DNA of 64,000 nucleotides from Brevibacillus borstelensis (GCF_003710865.1 NZ_RHHO01000017.1:124001-188000), one strand, 5' to 3'. Shown: positions 54,123-60,701, counted from the stretch's first letter. The notes: a model not told the origin generated them from the letters alone. Made by a program: numbers and translations.

Positions 54123-54248
54123 ATGAAATAATGATTGGCTATTTCTTTTGCAATCATGATGGTTATGTCTGTCTCAGGTGCTGCCTTTGCGGCTGAACCA
54201 CAAGGTTGTTATGCACAACGTGTTTGCCAAGAAATTTATTATTTCTAA
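54123..54248 (+). pseudogene. Broken gene for a small secreted two-cysteine peptide
   Basis: AAGGAGGTGAT lies just before ATG AAA TAA TGA; after these two stop codons the same frame continues TTG and reads a clear signal peptide (LAISFAIMMVMSVSGAAFAA) and a short mature part (EPQGCYAQRVCQEIYYF) before TAA. The frame, the signal and the ribosome site together indicate a gene interrupted at codons 3-4. Readthrough or an alternative start cannot be excluded. No family is recognised. Confidence 0.55.
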
Positions 54249-54583
54249 GCTGTATAGATGCTCCGTAAAGGAGTTTAAGGGTACTTTATGAACCTTTTTC
54301 TTTTTATTTATGCTGATCGGTTTCCGTCTCAAGAAATGGGAAGCAAGGTATTACCGTACAATTTTGCATTCATGGGCTGAAGTCAATGGAGCTCTCGGCA
54401 ACTAGTTCTGCAGTTACCTGACTGATGGAGCTTCAACATACACTGTTGAACAATCGATTAACCACCCTTAGGTAAGCTTTAGCGGTCATTTTTTACGTCT
54501 GATTTCAAATGAATGTGGTTATGGTTGCAAACTATGGGGAGGAATAAGGAGCGTTAACAATACATTTCGGCTCTTTGAGGATA
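54249..54583. other. Gap with decayed coding-like sequence
   Basis: A plus-strand frame from ATG 54310 (IGFRLKKWEARYYRTILHSW) runs into TAG at 54403 and another TAG about 70 bases later, yet stays coding-like across them (SYLTDGASTYTVEQSINHP). I could not assign it. No RNA gene or mobile element is visible. Confidence 0.25.
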
Positions 54584-54635
54584 AAAAAACAACAATGCCG
54601 ACATTCATGAAAAAAATGGAATGTCGACGTTGTTG
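54584..54635 (-). terminator. Terminator of the collagen-like/DUF4183 operon
   Basis: A 17-bp stem with two imperfect positions (CAACAATGCCGACATTC / GAATGTCGACGTTGTTG) is followed on the minus strand by seven T residues, 10 bases past the DUF4183 stop. Confidence 0.88.
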
Positions 54636-54644
54636 GCAAAAGGC

Positions 54645-54929
54645 TTACGTAACGACAAACTCAATAATAATCGGTGTTGCGGGATCCAATACGTCTCCGC
54701 CGGGGATCGTTATCGCTGTGGTAGTAGCAGTGGAAGTATCAGCAGTTTGAATCACGGCATTAATGTACAGATTGTAGTAGGAATAAGAAGCTGGGAATGC
54801 TGTGGCCGCCGCACCTGTATCATCTGTGAAAGTGGTTGCTGCAATGGAAAACGTAGCCCCCGTTCCTGTACCCGCACCTGCTGTGCCTGAGAACCTTCTG
54901 CCTGCAATAAAGGGTTTTACGATTGGCAT
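54645..54929 (-). CDS. DUF4183 domain protein (spore-surface type)
   Basis: A 94-residue Thr/Ala-rich beta protein. The pattern ATTFTDDTGAAATAFPASY, YYNLYINAVIQTADTS, ITIPGGDVLDPATPIIIEF is DUF4183. This domain commonly occurs in spore-forming Firmicutes as a small protein or at the C terminus of collagen-like exosporium proteins. No signal peptide is present, as expected for mother-cell-expressed spore-surface proteins. GAAGGAGGTGAT precedes the ATG. It lies 55 bases downstream of the collagen-like gene, which ends in the same domain, so they form an operon. Confidence 0.8.
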   Translation of the reverse strand: MPIVKPFIAGRRFSGTAGAGTGTGATFSIAATTFTDDTGAAATAFPASYSYYNLYINAVIQTADTSTATTTAITIPGGDVLDPATPIIIEFVVT

Positions 54930-54984
54930 CTGGTATCACCTCCTTCGCTTTTAGCAAATGCAAGATTTTGGAAGTTTGTAAGTG

Positions 54985-55641
54985 CTAATCGACTCCGTTG
55001 AATTCCTCATTTTCAGGGGTGATTATAGCAGAGAATTTAACGATCTCAAGAATAATAGGAGTTCCTGAATAAATAGTGTCTCCTGTTCCAAGGAGTGTCA
55101 GTTCATTTTCACTGATCTCACTCAAACTGGACTCTTGCAAAATCCCGTTTACGAAGAGGCTGATGTAGCTGCTGGGACTTAGTCCTCTAAAACTTGTTGC
55201 CAAATTTCTCTGATTGTCCGTGAAATGGGTTGCGGCAATTGTAACTGTGCGGGTCAATTGAATATCTTCGGGTGCAATATAAAAATATCGGTATACTTCT
55301 GGAAGGATTGTTATGGTGCCTTCATATCCACCAGGTCCTTGAGGTCCTGGAAGTCCCTGAGGTCCTTGAGGTCCTTGAGGTCCTTGAGGTCCTTGAGGTC
55401 CTTGAGGTCCTTGAGGTTCTTGAGGTCCTGGAAGTCCTGGAAGTCCACGGAATCCCTGGGGTCCTTGTGTTCCTTGGGGCCCAGGAGGCCCAGCAGGAGC
55501 GCGTACAATAATTTTGGGACGCGGACATTTAACCCAAACAATTTTTTGTTTTTTCTTCGGACACTTCTTCTTGCGAGGACGTAAGCACTTTATTTTTTTC
55601 CTGTTTCTTTTTTCAGCCCCTTTTGATCGTCGGCATAGCAT
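54985..55641 (-). CDS. Collagen-like spore-surface protein with C-terminal DUF4183
   Basis: A 218-residue protein of three parts. Residues 1-48 are Lys/Arg-rich with five cysteines. Residues 51-104 are 18 Gly-X-Y collagen triplets, mostly GPQ, with one break where glycine 75 is Glu (GPQEPQG). Residues 106-218 form a DUF4183 domain ([34 protein letters not shown]). The layout resembles BclA-type exosporium filaments, where the globular C-terminal domain trimerises the stalk. The ATG follows TGGAGGTG. A SigK-like promoter precedes it; the DUF4183 gene follows. The collagen part is encoded by 9-bp DNA repeats. Confidence 0.85.
   Translation of the reverse strand: MLCRRSKGAEKRNRKKIKCLRPRKKKCPKKKQKIVWVKCPRPKIIVRAPAGPPGPQGTQGPQGFRGLPGLPGPQEPQGPQGPQGPQGPQGPQGPQGLPGPQGPGGYEGTITILPEVYRYFYIAPEDIQLTRTVTIAATHFTDNQRNLATSFRGLSPSSYISLFVNGILQESSLSEISENELTLLGTGDTIYSGTPIILEIVKFSAIITPENEEFNGVD
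55361..55423 (-). repeat. 9-bp tandem repeat in the collagen region
   Basis: GGTCCTTGA (plus-strand reading) occurs six times perfectly at 55361-55414, then once as GGTTCTTGA at 55415-55423, with degenerate copies on both sides. Each unit encodes one Gly-Pro-Gln triplet. Slippage would change stalk length in steps of one triplet. Confidence 0.95.
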
Positions 55642-55664
55642 GCAGACACCTCCACATCATGGCT

Positions 55665-55692
55665 TAACTTATGCTACGTTAATTTGCAACGT
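55665..55692 (-). promoter_or_regulatory. Putative SigK promoter of the collagen-like gene
   Basis: On the minus strand AC at 55691-55692, a 17-base spacer and CATAAGTTA at 55665-55673 match the SigK pattern with the same spacing as before gerE. It lies 24 bases before the start codon. Confidence 0.65.
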
Positions 55693-55749
55693 AAGTAGTT
55701 AGACTTATAGCCAAAGAGAACCAACCTAACCAAAAATAGGCAATAGAAA

Positions 55750-55770
55750 AGTCTGCTTCATCAGCAGACT
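55750..55770 (-). terminator. Second hairpin after the crystallin-like gene
   Basis: AGTCTGC / GCAGACT with a 7-base loop, followed by TTTTC on the minus strand. It closely resembles the hairpin at 56395-56413. Confidence 0.6.
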
Positions 55771-55804
55771 GGACTGCGCCCCTCTTGATGGAAACTTTAA
55801 AAAA

Positions 55805-55826
55805 AGTGACCATCTTATAGGTCACT
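55805..55826 (-). terminator. Terminator of the crystallin-like gene
   Basis: AGTGACC / GGTCACT stem followed on the minus strand by seven T residues, 68 bases past the stop. Confidence 0.8.
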
Positions 55827-55893
55827 TCACTCATAACAGAGTGGTATTAATAGATCGCCTTATGCTAAATAGACCGTTTTACATGATCCACTA

Positions 55894-56253
55894 TTAAAAA
55901 ATTCCACTCGGGAGTTTTCCGGTTCTCCGAATATTTAATACTTGTTGCAGTGTCAATCGTCTGCTTGTCATGATGATGGAGTTGGCTTCGAAATCGAATC
56001 CGATGATTCTTTCGACATCAGCTATACTTCTGCTGACGCGAATGATTCGAAAAGCACCTTTAAAATTATTTCTTGAGAATAAAACTAAAGTTGCACCTCT
56101 GCCATTTGAACGAAATCGTAAACTTTCCGGTTCATCAAAGATTCTTTCCACATTGCGGATTGCTACGTTGCCGCGGAAAACTCTGCTCCTTCCACGATAG
56201 TTTTCATCATCAAAAAGTGTTAGTCTCGGCAGACGAAGTTGGGTCTGAGGCAT
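55894..56253 (-). CDS. Beta-gamma-crystallin-like protein
   Basis: A 119-residue protein with two tandem Greek-key repeats. Repeat 1 begins LTLFDDENYRGRSRVF and repeat 2 LVLFSRNNFKGAFRII; both contain the signature (F/Y)xxxx(F/Y)xG (F14-Y19-G21; F59-F64-G66). Each is followed about 15 residues later by VERI(F/I) and an acidic segment ending in Ser (DEPES, FDFEANS) at the position of the calcium-binding loop. There is no signal peptide. The ATG at 56253 follows GGGAGG; the 26 upstream codons have no ribosome site. A CATAGTTTA element lies upstream. A structural spore-surface role is inferred from its neighbours; Myxococcus Protein S is a known spore-coat crystallin. Confidence 0.75.
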   Translation of the reverse strand: MPQTQLRLPRLTLFDDENYRGRSRVFRGNVAIRNVERIFDEPESLRFRSNGRGATLVLFSRNNFKGAFRIIRVSRSIADVERIIGFDFEANSIIMTSRRLTLQQVLNIRRTGKLPSGIF

Positions 56254-56284
56254 TGTTCCATTCCTCCCTAATTTTGAACTTCTG

Positions 56285-56293
56285 TAAACTATG
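56285..56293 (-). promoter_or_regulatory. SigK-like -10 element upstream of the crystallin-like gene
   Basis: CATAGTTTA on the minus strand fits CATANNNTA, 32 bases before the start. The nearest AC is 19 bases upstream, slightly too far, so the call is weak. Confidence 0.35.
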
Positions 56294-56394
56294 CTCGGAT
56301 GCAAGCAGGGGGGTGGACTGTTCTCACGCACGTCTTATAATTGGCTCTTGACCGACGGGCGAAAAACGACTCATGACAAGAGGCAAAAAGAAAA

Positions 56395-56413
56395 ATCTGC
56401 TTATTCAGCAGAT
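56395..56413 (-). terminator. Terminator of the 92-residue protein gene
   Basis: ATCTGC / GCAGAT stem with a 7-base loop followed by TTTTTCTTTTT on the minus strand, 16 bases past the stop. Confidence 0.75.
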
Positions 56414-56428
56414 CCTGCATTCGCTTCG

Positions 56429-56707
56429 TTATTTTTGTTGGTTTTGTTGATAGATAAATGATCCTCTGGCTGCTCCGCGAGTTTGTATGGAAATTCTTGT
56501 CGGGAACCCTGGGGATGCAATACCAATTCTGGCTATGCTATATGGCTTTACGGAAAACTCTTTGATGCCATCCAAAATGAGAACAAAAGATCTCCGGCTG
56601 TTGTTGGAGATTGCGAATGTTCCGCTTACCCCTTTTGGAACAAAAAGTAAAAACTTTTTACCAGCGCTCCGATAGCTAAACGACCCGGTAAAAGAAAATT
56701 TACTCAT
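56429..56707 (-). CDS. Unknown 92-residue beta-rich protein
   Basis: I do not recognise this family. The product (MSKFSFTGSFSYRSAGKKFL...) alternates hydrophobic and small residues in short strands (KFLLFVPKGVSGTFAIS, RSFVLILDGIKEFSV), which suggests an all-beta fold, and ends in a Gln-rich tail. It has no signal peptide, no Cys and a high positive charge. AAGGAGTGGTGGGG precedes the ATG at 56707; the 85 codons further upstream are not plausible. Its own terminator follows. It sits between the crystallin-like gene and the CxxCC peptide gene on the same strand. Confidence 0.6.
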   Translation of the reverse strand: MSKFSFTGSFSYRSAGKKFLLFVPKGVSGTFAISNNSRRSFVLILDGIKEFSVKPYSIARIGIASPGFPTRISIQTRGAARGSFIYQQNQQK

Positions 56708-56923
56708 TTGACCCCACCACTCCTTCTGTTTTGTACAGATTATTCCGTGGAGCAGTTGATGCTTGGGGAGAAGTTGAGTGGAATTACCTATTTTTCTAGT
56801 AATGGGTATGACAAATAGGGGGATTGTCTCACTCATTTGTGAATGAGCAGCGGATCGACACAACGTATTTTTTTGCAGCGAAGCACGTTTCTTTGAAACC
56901 AAAGATAGTAAATAGCTCATAAA

Positions 56924-56956
56924 ACAGGCACTCCCGAATGAATAGGGAGTGCCTGT
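56924..56956 (-). terminator. Terminator of the CxxCC peptide gene
   Basis: A perfect 12-bp stem (ACAGGCACTCCC / GGGAGTGCCTGT), followed by TTTTA on the minus strand, 30 bases past the stop. Confidence 0.88.
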
Positions 56957-56985
56957 TGGCAATCAAATGTTATTTCCTGATGCGG

Positions 56986-57126
56986 TCACATAATTTGCTC
57001 TGGGCAGCACCAACCGCACCAACCGCGCCCGCAACACCGAAAACAACCGGTTATTTGAGTGGGATAATGCACCAAGCGAACATTTGCTTTCTTGATTGCC
57101 TTGCTTTTCGACTTTTTCTTTTTCAA
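56986..57126 (-). CDS. 46-residue Lys-rich peptide with two CxxCC motifs
   Basis: A small gene with TTG start at 57126, 8 bases after AAGGAGGG. The product starts MKKKKSKSKAIKK and ends GCFRCCGRGWCGWCCPEQIM. Six of the last 19 residues are cysteines, arranged as two CxxCC units (C28-C31-C32 and C37-C40-C41) separated by GRGW. There is no hydrophobic signal. The perfect hairpin just downstream supports a real transcription unit. The basic, Cys-containing design recalls the N terminus of the collagen-like protein nearby and of cross-linked spore-coat proteins. A metal-binding role is equally possible. Confidence 0.65.
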   Translation of the reverse strand: MKKKKSKSKAIKKANVRLVHYPTQITGCFRCCGRGWCGWCCPEQIM

Positions 57127-57266
57127 GTGAACTTCCCTCCTTATAACGATCTAAAGTAGTGTACTACCAAAATCCCCCTTTTGATTGGACGAGAGTTTTC
57201 ATGAATCGAAAATAGACGGAGGGATAAAGGCAGCGGGAATAAAAGGTTCATCTAGCGAATTTCTCG

Positions 57267-57322
57267 TTGACACAATACGATATATCGTATTAAACTCGAC
57301 TTGTCACGCGATATATCGTATT
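57267..57322 (+). promoter_or_regulatory. padR promoter with two PadR-type operators
   Basis: TTGACA at 57267-57272 is followed by an 18-bp perfect palindrome AATACGATATATCGTATT (57274-57291) that fills the promoter spacer. A second copy (CACGCGATATATCGTATT, 57305-57322) shares the core CGATATATCG and lies near the transcription start. PadR regulators usually repress their own promoters through such sites. Confidence 0.8.
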
Positions 57323-57342
57323 GAAACAAATAAGGAGTGCCG

Positions 57343-58035
57343 ATGTTGAAATTTTGTAATCAACGAAATCGATGGGGACATAATCATGAATGGAAAGGAT
57401 TTGGAGGTTCACACATGGAAGGGGGGCGGTCGGAACCATACCTGAGACATCGTCATGGTGGATCCGGAGGTGGTTTTGGGGGGAGCGGTGAAGGTAAGCG
57501 GCGTTTTTTTGAACGAGGTGAGTTCAAATTCGCTTTACTCGAACTTCTATCAGAAGCTCCCATGCACGGATATCAGCTGATTAAGGCGATGGAAGAGAAA
57601 ACCGGTGGTTTATACTCCCCGAGTCCGGGTTCCATTTACCCTAATTTGCAGCTGCTTGAAGAAATGGAGCTTGTCGTATCGAGCGAGGAAGATGGCAAAA
57701 AGCTGTATCATATTACGGATAAGGGTGGCGAGTATCTTCAGGAGAGAAGAACCCGGGCGGTACAGGAAAAGGATCGTTGGAATTGGCAAGGCAGCCACCG
57801 GGCAATTGAGAAGCGCGATGTAAAGAAGCTCATCGAAGATTGGCCAGATGTATTTACCCTGATGGTCAAAGCAGCCAGGATGGCACGGGAAACCCCTGAC
57901 TCGAAACAGGCATCCCAGTTTAAGGAAATCATGATCAATCTTCACCATAGCCTATATGAGCTCGCGGCTTCGGATGAGGAGCCCAATAAAGTATCGGATG
58001 CTCCGCCTGATGACGATACCAAGGACAAAGGCTGA
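57343..58035 (+). CDS. PadR-family regulator with His/Gly-rich N-terminal extension
   Basis: A 230-residue transcription regulator. The first 50 residues are rich in Gly, His and Arg (RWGHNHEWKGFGG, LRHRHGGSGGGFGGSG). The PadR winged helix follows: EFKFALLELLSEAPMHGYQLIKAMEEKT, then SPSPGSIYPNLQLLEEMELV, then KKLYHITDKGGEYL. A C-terminal helical region would dimerise. The ATG at 57343 is 6 bases after AAGGAG. The twin palindromes upstream suggest autoregulation. The next gene, an O-methyltransferase, is probably co-transcribed. The His-rich extension could bind metal, but that is inference. Confidence 0.9.
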   Translation: MLKFCNQRNRWGHNHEWKGFGGSHMEGGRSEPYLRHRHGGSGGGFGGSGEGKRRFFERGEFKFALLELLSEAPMHGYQLIKAMEEKTGGLYSPSPGSIYPNLQLLEEMELVVSSEEDGKKLYHITDKGGEYLQERRTRAVQEKDRWNWQGSHRAIEKRDVKKLIEDWPDVFTLMVKAARMARETPDSKQASQFKEIMINLHHSLYELAASDEEPNKVSDAPPDDDTKDKG

Positions 58036-58139
58036 CAGGGAGCTATCGGATGTCCTCGTCCTTCCTACATATCCATATTTTTCCAACAAAGACTTGAGAA
58101 AACAAGAAGCTTGCCGAAACATATCCAAGGAGGAAAAAG

Positions 58140-58802
58140 ATGAGTACACCTGAACAATGGAATGACATTGATCTTTATTTTAAAACGAAACTTCACACGT
58201 CCGATCCCGTACCGGATTCCATCCTAAAAGCAAATACGGAAGCGGGTCTGCCTGCTATAGATGTTGCTCCCAATCAAGGCAAATTGCTTTATTTGCTCGC
58301 AAAGCTCGCAGGGGCAAAAAATATATTAGAACTGGGCACACTCGGAGGATACAGCAGTATATGGCTTGGACGTGCATTGCCGGAGGGAGGGCGTCTGGTC
58401 ACACTTGAGCTTGATGAGCATCATGCCAAGGTTGCCGAAGAAAATATAAGAAAAGCAGGGTTGGAAAACAAAGTGGAAGTCATTGTCGGCCCAGCCCTTG
58501 ATACCCTGCCAACTCTAAAAGAAAAAGGGTTCACCGCTTTCGATTTTATTTTTATCGACGCTGATAAACCAAACTACCCCCATTATTTGAAATGGGCGTT
58601 GAATTATTCAAGATCAGGAACCGTTATTATTGCAGACAACGTCGTTCGCAAGGGGCGTGTCATCGATCCCGAAGACGCAAGCGTCCAAGGTATCCGTCAA
58701 TTCGTCGATTTGCTGTCCGAAGATACCCGAATAGATTCGACGGCAGTGCAAACAGTCGGCAGTAAAGGCTATGATGGCTTCATTCTTGGAATTGTGAAGT
58801 AA
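58140..58802 (+). CDS. O-methyltransferase (caffeoyl-CoA/catechol type)
   Basis: A 220-residue SAM-dependent enzyme of the Methyltransf_3 family. Motifs: ILELGTLGGYSSIWLGRALP (SAM site), VTLELDEHHAKVAEENIRKAGL, FDFIFIDADKPNYPHYLKWAL (metal-binding Asp) and IIADNVVRKGRV. These enzymes methylate vicinal hydroxyls of phenolics with Mg2+ or similar metals. CAAGGAGG precedes the ATG. It lies 104 bases after the padR gene. PadR regulators often answer to phenolic compounds, so the operon may detoxify or modify a phenolic. Confidence 0.9.
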   Translation: MSTPEQWNDIDLYFKTKLHTSDPVPDSILKANTEAGLPAIDVAPNQGKLLYLLAKLAGAKNILELGTLGGYSSIWLGRALPEGGRLVTLELDEHHAKVAEENIRKAGLENKVEVIVGPALDTLPTLKEKGFTAFDFIFIDADKPNYPHYLKWALNYSRSGTVIIADNVVRKGRVIDPEDASVQGIRQFVDLLSEDTRIDSTAVQTVGSKGYDGFILGIVK

Positions 58803-58943
58803 ATGAAAGACGCAGCAATTTGGGGAAGACTGCTTGCTGTCACGGACACTGCCGAACGATATGAAAACGAAGTTCAGATTATTGCCGGTCGCCCCTTTGC
58901 AGAAATAAACGCAACTTTTTTTATGAATGGCAACAGATGCTAA

Positions 58944-59105
58944 CTATTTTAATGCTAAAAGAATGAAGGAAATCAAAAGCGCCCCCAGAATGGCTGTAAT
59001 GATAGCTGGGGGTATATATTTTTTGGGTTTATGAACAATGTATGCAATTGTATTGAGAAACATCAAGATGAAGATCGCCCCGATGAAAGCGATAAAGATT
59101 AACAT
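58944..59105 (-). CDS. Small two-helix membrane protein, 53 residues
   Basis: A short frame with two hydrophobic helices (IFIAFIGAIFILMFLNTI and PAIITAILGALLISFILLAL) joined by a basic loop (VHKPKKY). AAAGGAT lies 6 bases before the ATG. The arrangement gives a hairpin with the loop in the cytoplasm. No family is recognised. Confidence 0.55.
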   Translation of the reverse strand: MLIFIAFIGAIFILMFLNTIAYIVHKPKKYIPPAIITAILGALLISFILLALK

Positions 59106-59121
59106 AGAACCATCCTTTCGT

Positions 59122-59232
59122 AAGCCGATAATTCAAAAAAGTATTAAAGCTGGATCATCAACGCAGTCTTGCTTCCCAAGCCGATGATTCAAAAGGTTTA
59201 AAAAGGTGAATCATGAAATCAGTCCTGCTTCC
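59122..59232. repeat. Imperfect tandem duplication of about 55 bp
   Basis: 59122-59176 and 59178-59232 are diverged copies: both start AAGCCGATRATTCAAAA and end CAGTCYTGCTTCC. They lie between the small membrane protein and the DUF2243 gene. The rest of the gap (59233-59459) has no supported gene. Confidence 0.7.
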
Positions 59233-59459
59233 GGAAAGAGAAGCAAGAGAAAAAGGTGAAAACGGGTAAATCACCCCAGCCCTTCGCAAGACCAGGCACG
59301 GGCCAATGACAAAAGCCAAAAGCCACAAAGGCCGCATGAAACGAAAACAAGATGGGCCCTCCTTGAATAGGGATGATCCTAAAATATATGACGAGCATTC
59401 GGGAAGGTTGTTGCGGGTGTGCAGACAATTAGTACGACTTGAATACAGCAACGAAAAAA

Positions 59460-59876
59460 TTACGCTGCGCTTTTCCGGCGCAGCAATATCCAGCCTATAA
59501 CCACTAGCAGCAAGGCGAACAGATCGTATGAAATGTCGTAAAGAGGCTGGCTGGGTCCCGGTTTGACATGGTGGACCTGCAAGATGTGGTGGTTGGTGAT
59601 TCCTTCGATGAGATTAAATACGCCAGCCCCTACTAAGAAACAGCCCCAAAATTTGCTTGCCCCGACCTTGGGGTCTCCTTTCCACAGCAAAACACCGGAA
59701 ATGAATATAAATAGCGTTACGATTAAATGAAAAAGGCCGTCGCTCATGATCTGGTGAAATCGATCCGTATGCATGTTCACACTATGCCACTGCAGTATTT
59801 GGTGAAAAACAATCCCATCGAGCATGCCGATCATGCCGACCCCAAACAAAAAGGCTCCTATACATGTTGTTTTCAA
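59460..59876 (-). CDS. DUF2243 membrane protein
   Basis: A 138-residue integral membrane protein with four helices. The conserved pattern GMIGMLDGIVFHQILQWH, RFHQIMSDGLFHLIVT, FNLIEGITNHHILQVHHVKPG is DUF2243. The many His residues inside helices are typical and suggest metal or heme binding; function is unknown. The TTG at 59876 follows GGGAGGAGG at 8-base spacing; the earlier TTG at 59897 overlaps that site. Confidence 0.85.
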   Translation of the reverse strand: MKTTCIGAFLFGVGMIGMLDGIVFHQILQWHSVNMHTDRFHQIMSDGLFHLIVTLFIFISGVLLWKGDPKVGASKFWGCFLVGAGVFNLIEGITNHHILQVHHVKPGPSQPLYDISYDLFALLLVVIGWILLRRKSAA

Positions 59877-59920
59877 AAAACGGGCCTCCTCCCTCAATCG
59901 TCAATAACCATCTCACGTAG

Positions 59921-59960
59921 ATAAAAGCTGATAAGCACTGCCCTTGCGGCAGCGCTTATC
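59921..59960 (-). terminator. Terminator of the DUF3231 gene
   Basis: GATAAGCACTGCC / GGCAGCGCTTATC stem with one mismatch, followed by AGCTTTTATC on the minus strand. Confidence 0.6.
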
Positions 59961-59967
59961 GACAAAA

Positions 59968-60525
59968 CTAAGCATGTACGAGCTCGGGTGTCTGCAGATG
60001 AAGAGGCGGCGGCACTAACCAGCCTTTCTCTTTGCTGATCCGCAACAACCGTTGACCGAATTGAACCTTTGCCGAATGGAATTGCGAATACATCATGGCA
60101 ATGTCTTCCCGAATGCATTGCCCGATGATCTGGCTGCACGCAACCAGTCCAGCGGCAAGATCATGTCCGACACCTGCAGCAATTTCAGGATCGTTAAAAC
60201 GTGCACCCGCCGGAATACTTTCCAGTGATGCGACTGGACGCTCGGCTGGGGTAGGCGGAGGTGCAACTCCATTTGCTTTCAGCAGGTTTTCGACCTGCTG
60301 GATTTCTTGCTGCATCGCCCGTGTGAGATCTTCAAGAAAACCTTTTAGATCTTTGTCACCGGTGTGATTGATAAACGTTTGATACGTCACCAATAGGCCT
60401 TTTGAAGCCGAAAGATAACTCCATACTCCAAACACTTCACCATAGTGCATCGGTTCATCTTGTGGATTGCCACTCAGGATTCCCATTAATGCCCTCCCGG
60501 AATTCATTAAAGTTTTCAAGTCCAT
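59968..60525 (-). CDS. DUF3231 family protein
   Basis: A 185-residue helical protein of the DUF3231 family, related to CotF-like and ferritin-like four-helix bundles found in spore formers. Visible: EVFGVWSYLSASKGLLVTYQTFINHTGD, LTRAMQQEIQQVENLLKANGV, a Pro-rich linker (PPPTPAERP) and ECI-type helices SQIIGQCIREDIAMMYSQFHSAKVQFG, LRISKEKGWLVPPP. Some members are spore-coat or stress-induced proteins; this one's role is unknown. CAAGGAGA precedes the ATG. Confidence 0.82.
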   Translation of the reverse strand: MDLKTLMNSGRALMGILSGNPQDEPMHYGEVFGVWSYLSASKGLLVTYQTFINHTGDKDLKGFLEDLTRAMQQEIQQVENLLKANGVAPPPTPAERPVASLESIPAGARFNDPEIAAGVGHDLAAGLVACSQIIGQCIREDIAMMYSQFHSAKVQFGQRLLRISKEKGWLVPPPLHLQTPELVHA

Positions 60526-60701
60526 GTAGGGTCTCCTTGCTGGTTCTTTTAACCCGATGTTAGGGTGTGCCTAGGGACGAAGAGTTATGAAGGTAATTTT
60601 ACACAATAGACCAGATGGCATAACAGGTTCGTTGTATATTTTGAGGGGACACAGTTCCGCCTATCGGGAGATTGTAAAAACCATTGACCTTCGGATTGTT
60701 C

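Noticed and set aside
54131-54196. 21-codon Cys-rich frame overlapping the broken peptide gene
   Set aside because: Its ATG is created by the same TAATGA that interrupts the main frame and it is too far from the ribosome site; kept only as an alternative in the findings.
55361-55423. Possible CRISPR-like repeat array
   Set aside because: The 9-bp units are contiguous, in frame and encode Gly-X-Y triplets; there are no spacers or cas genes.
55225-55584. Plus-strand frames with LRS or LEV leucine-rich repeats
   Set aside because: They are translations of the reverse strand of the collagen triplet repeats, not a leucine-rich repeat protein.
56938-57159. 73-residue plus-strand frame with an APTAPTAPATP stretch
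   Set aside because: It is antisense to the CxxCC peptide gene and begins inside that gene's terminator; no ribosome site.
59306-59500. 64-residue highly charged plus-strand frame
   Set aside because: Composition could suit a small spore protein, but there is no ribosome site and I recognise no family.
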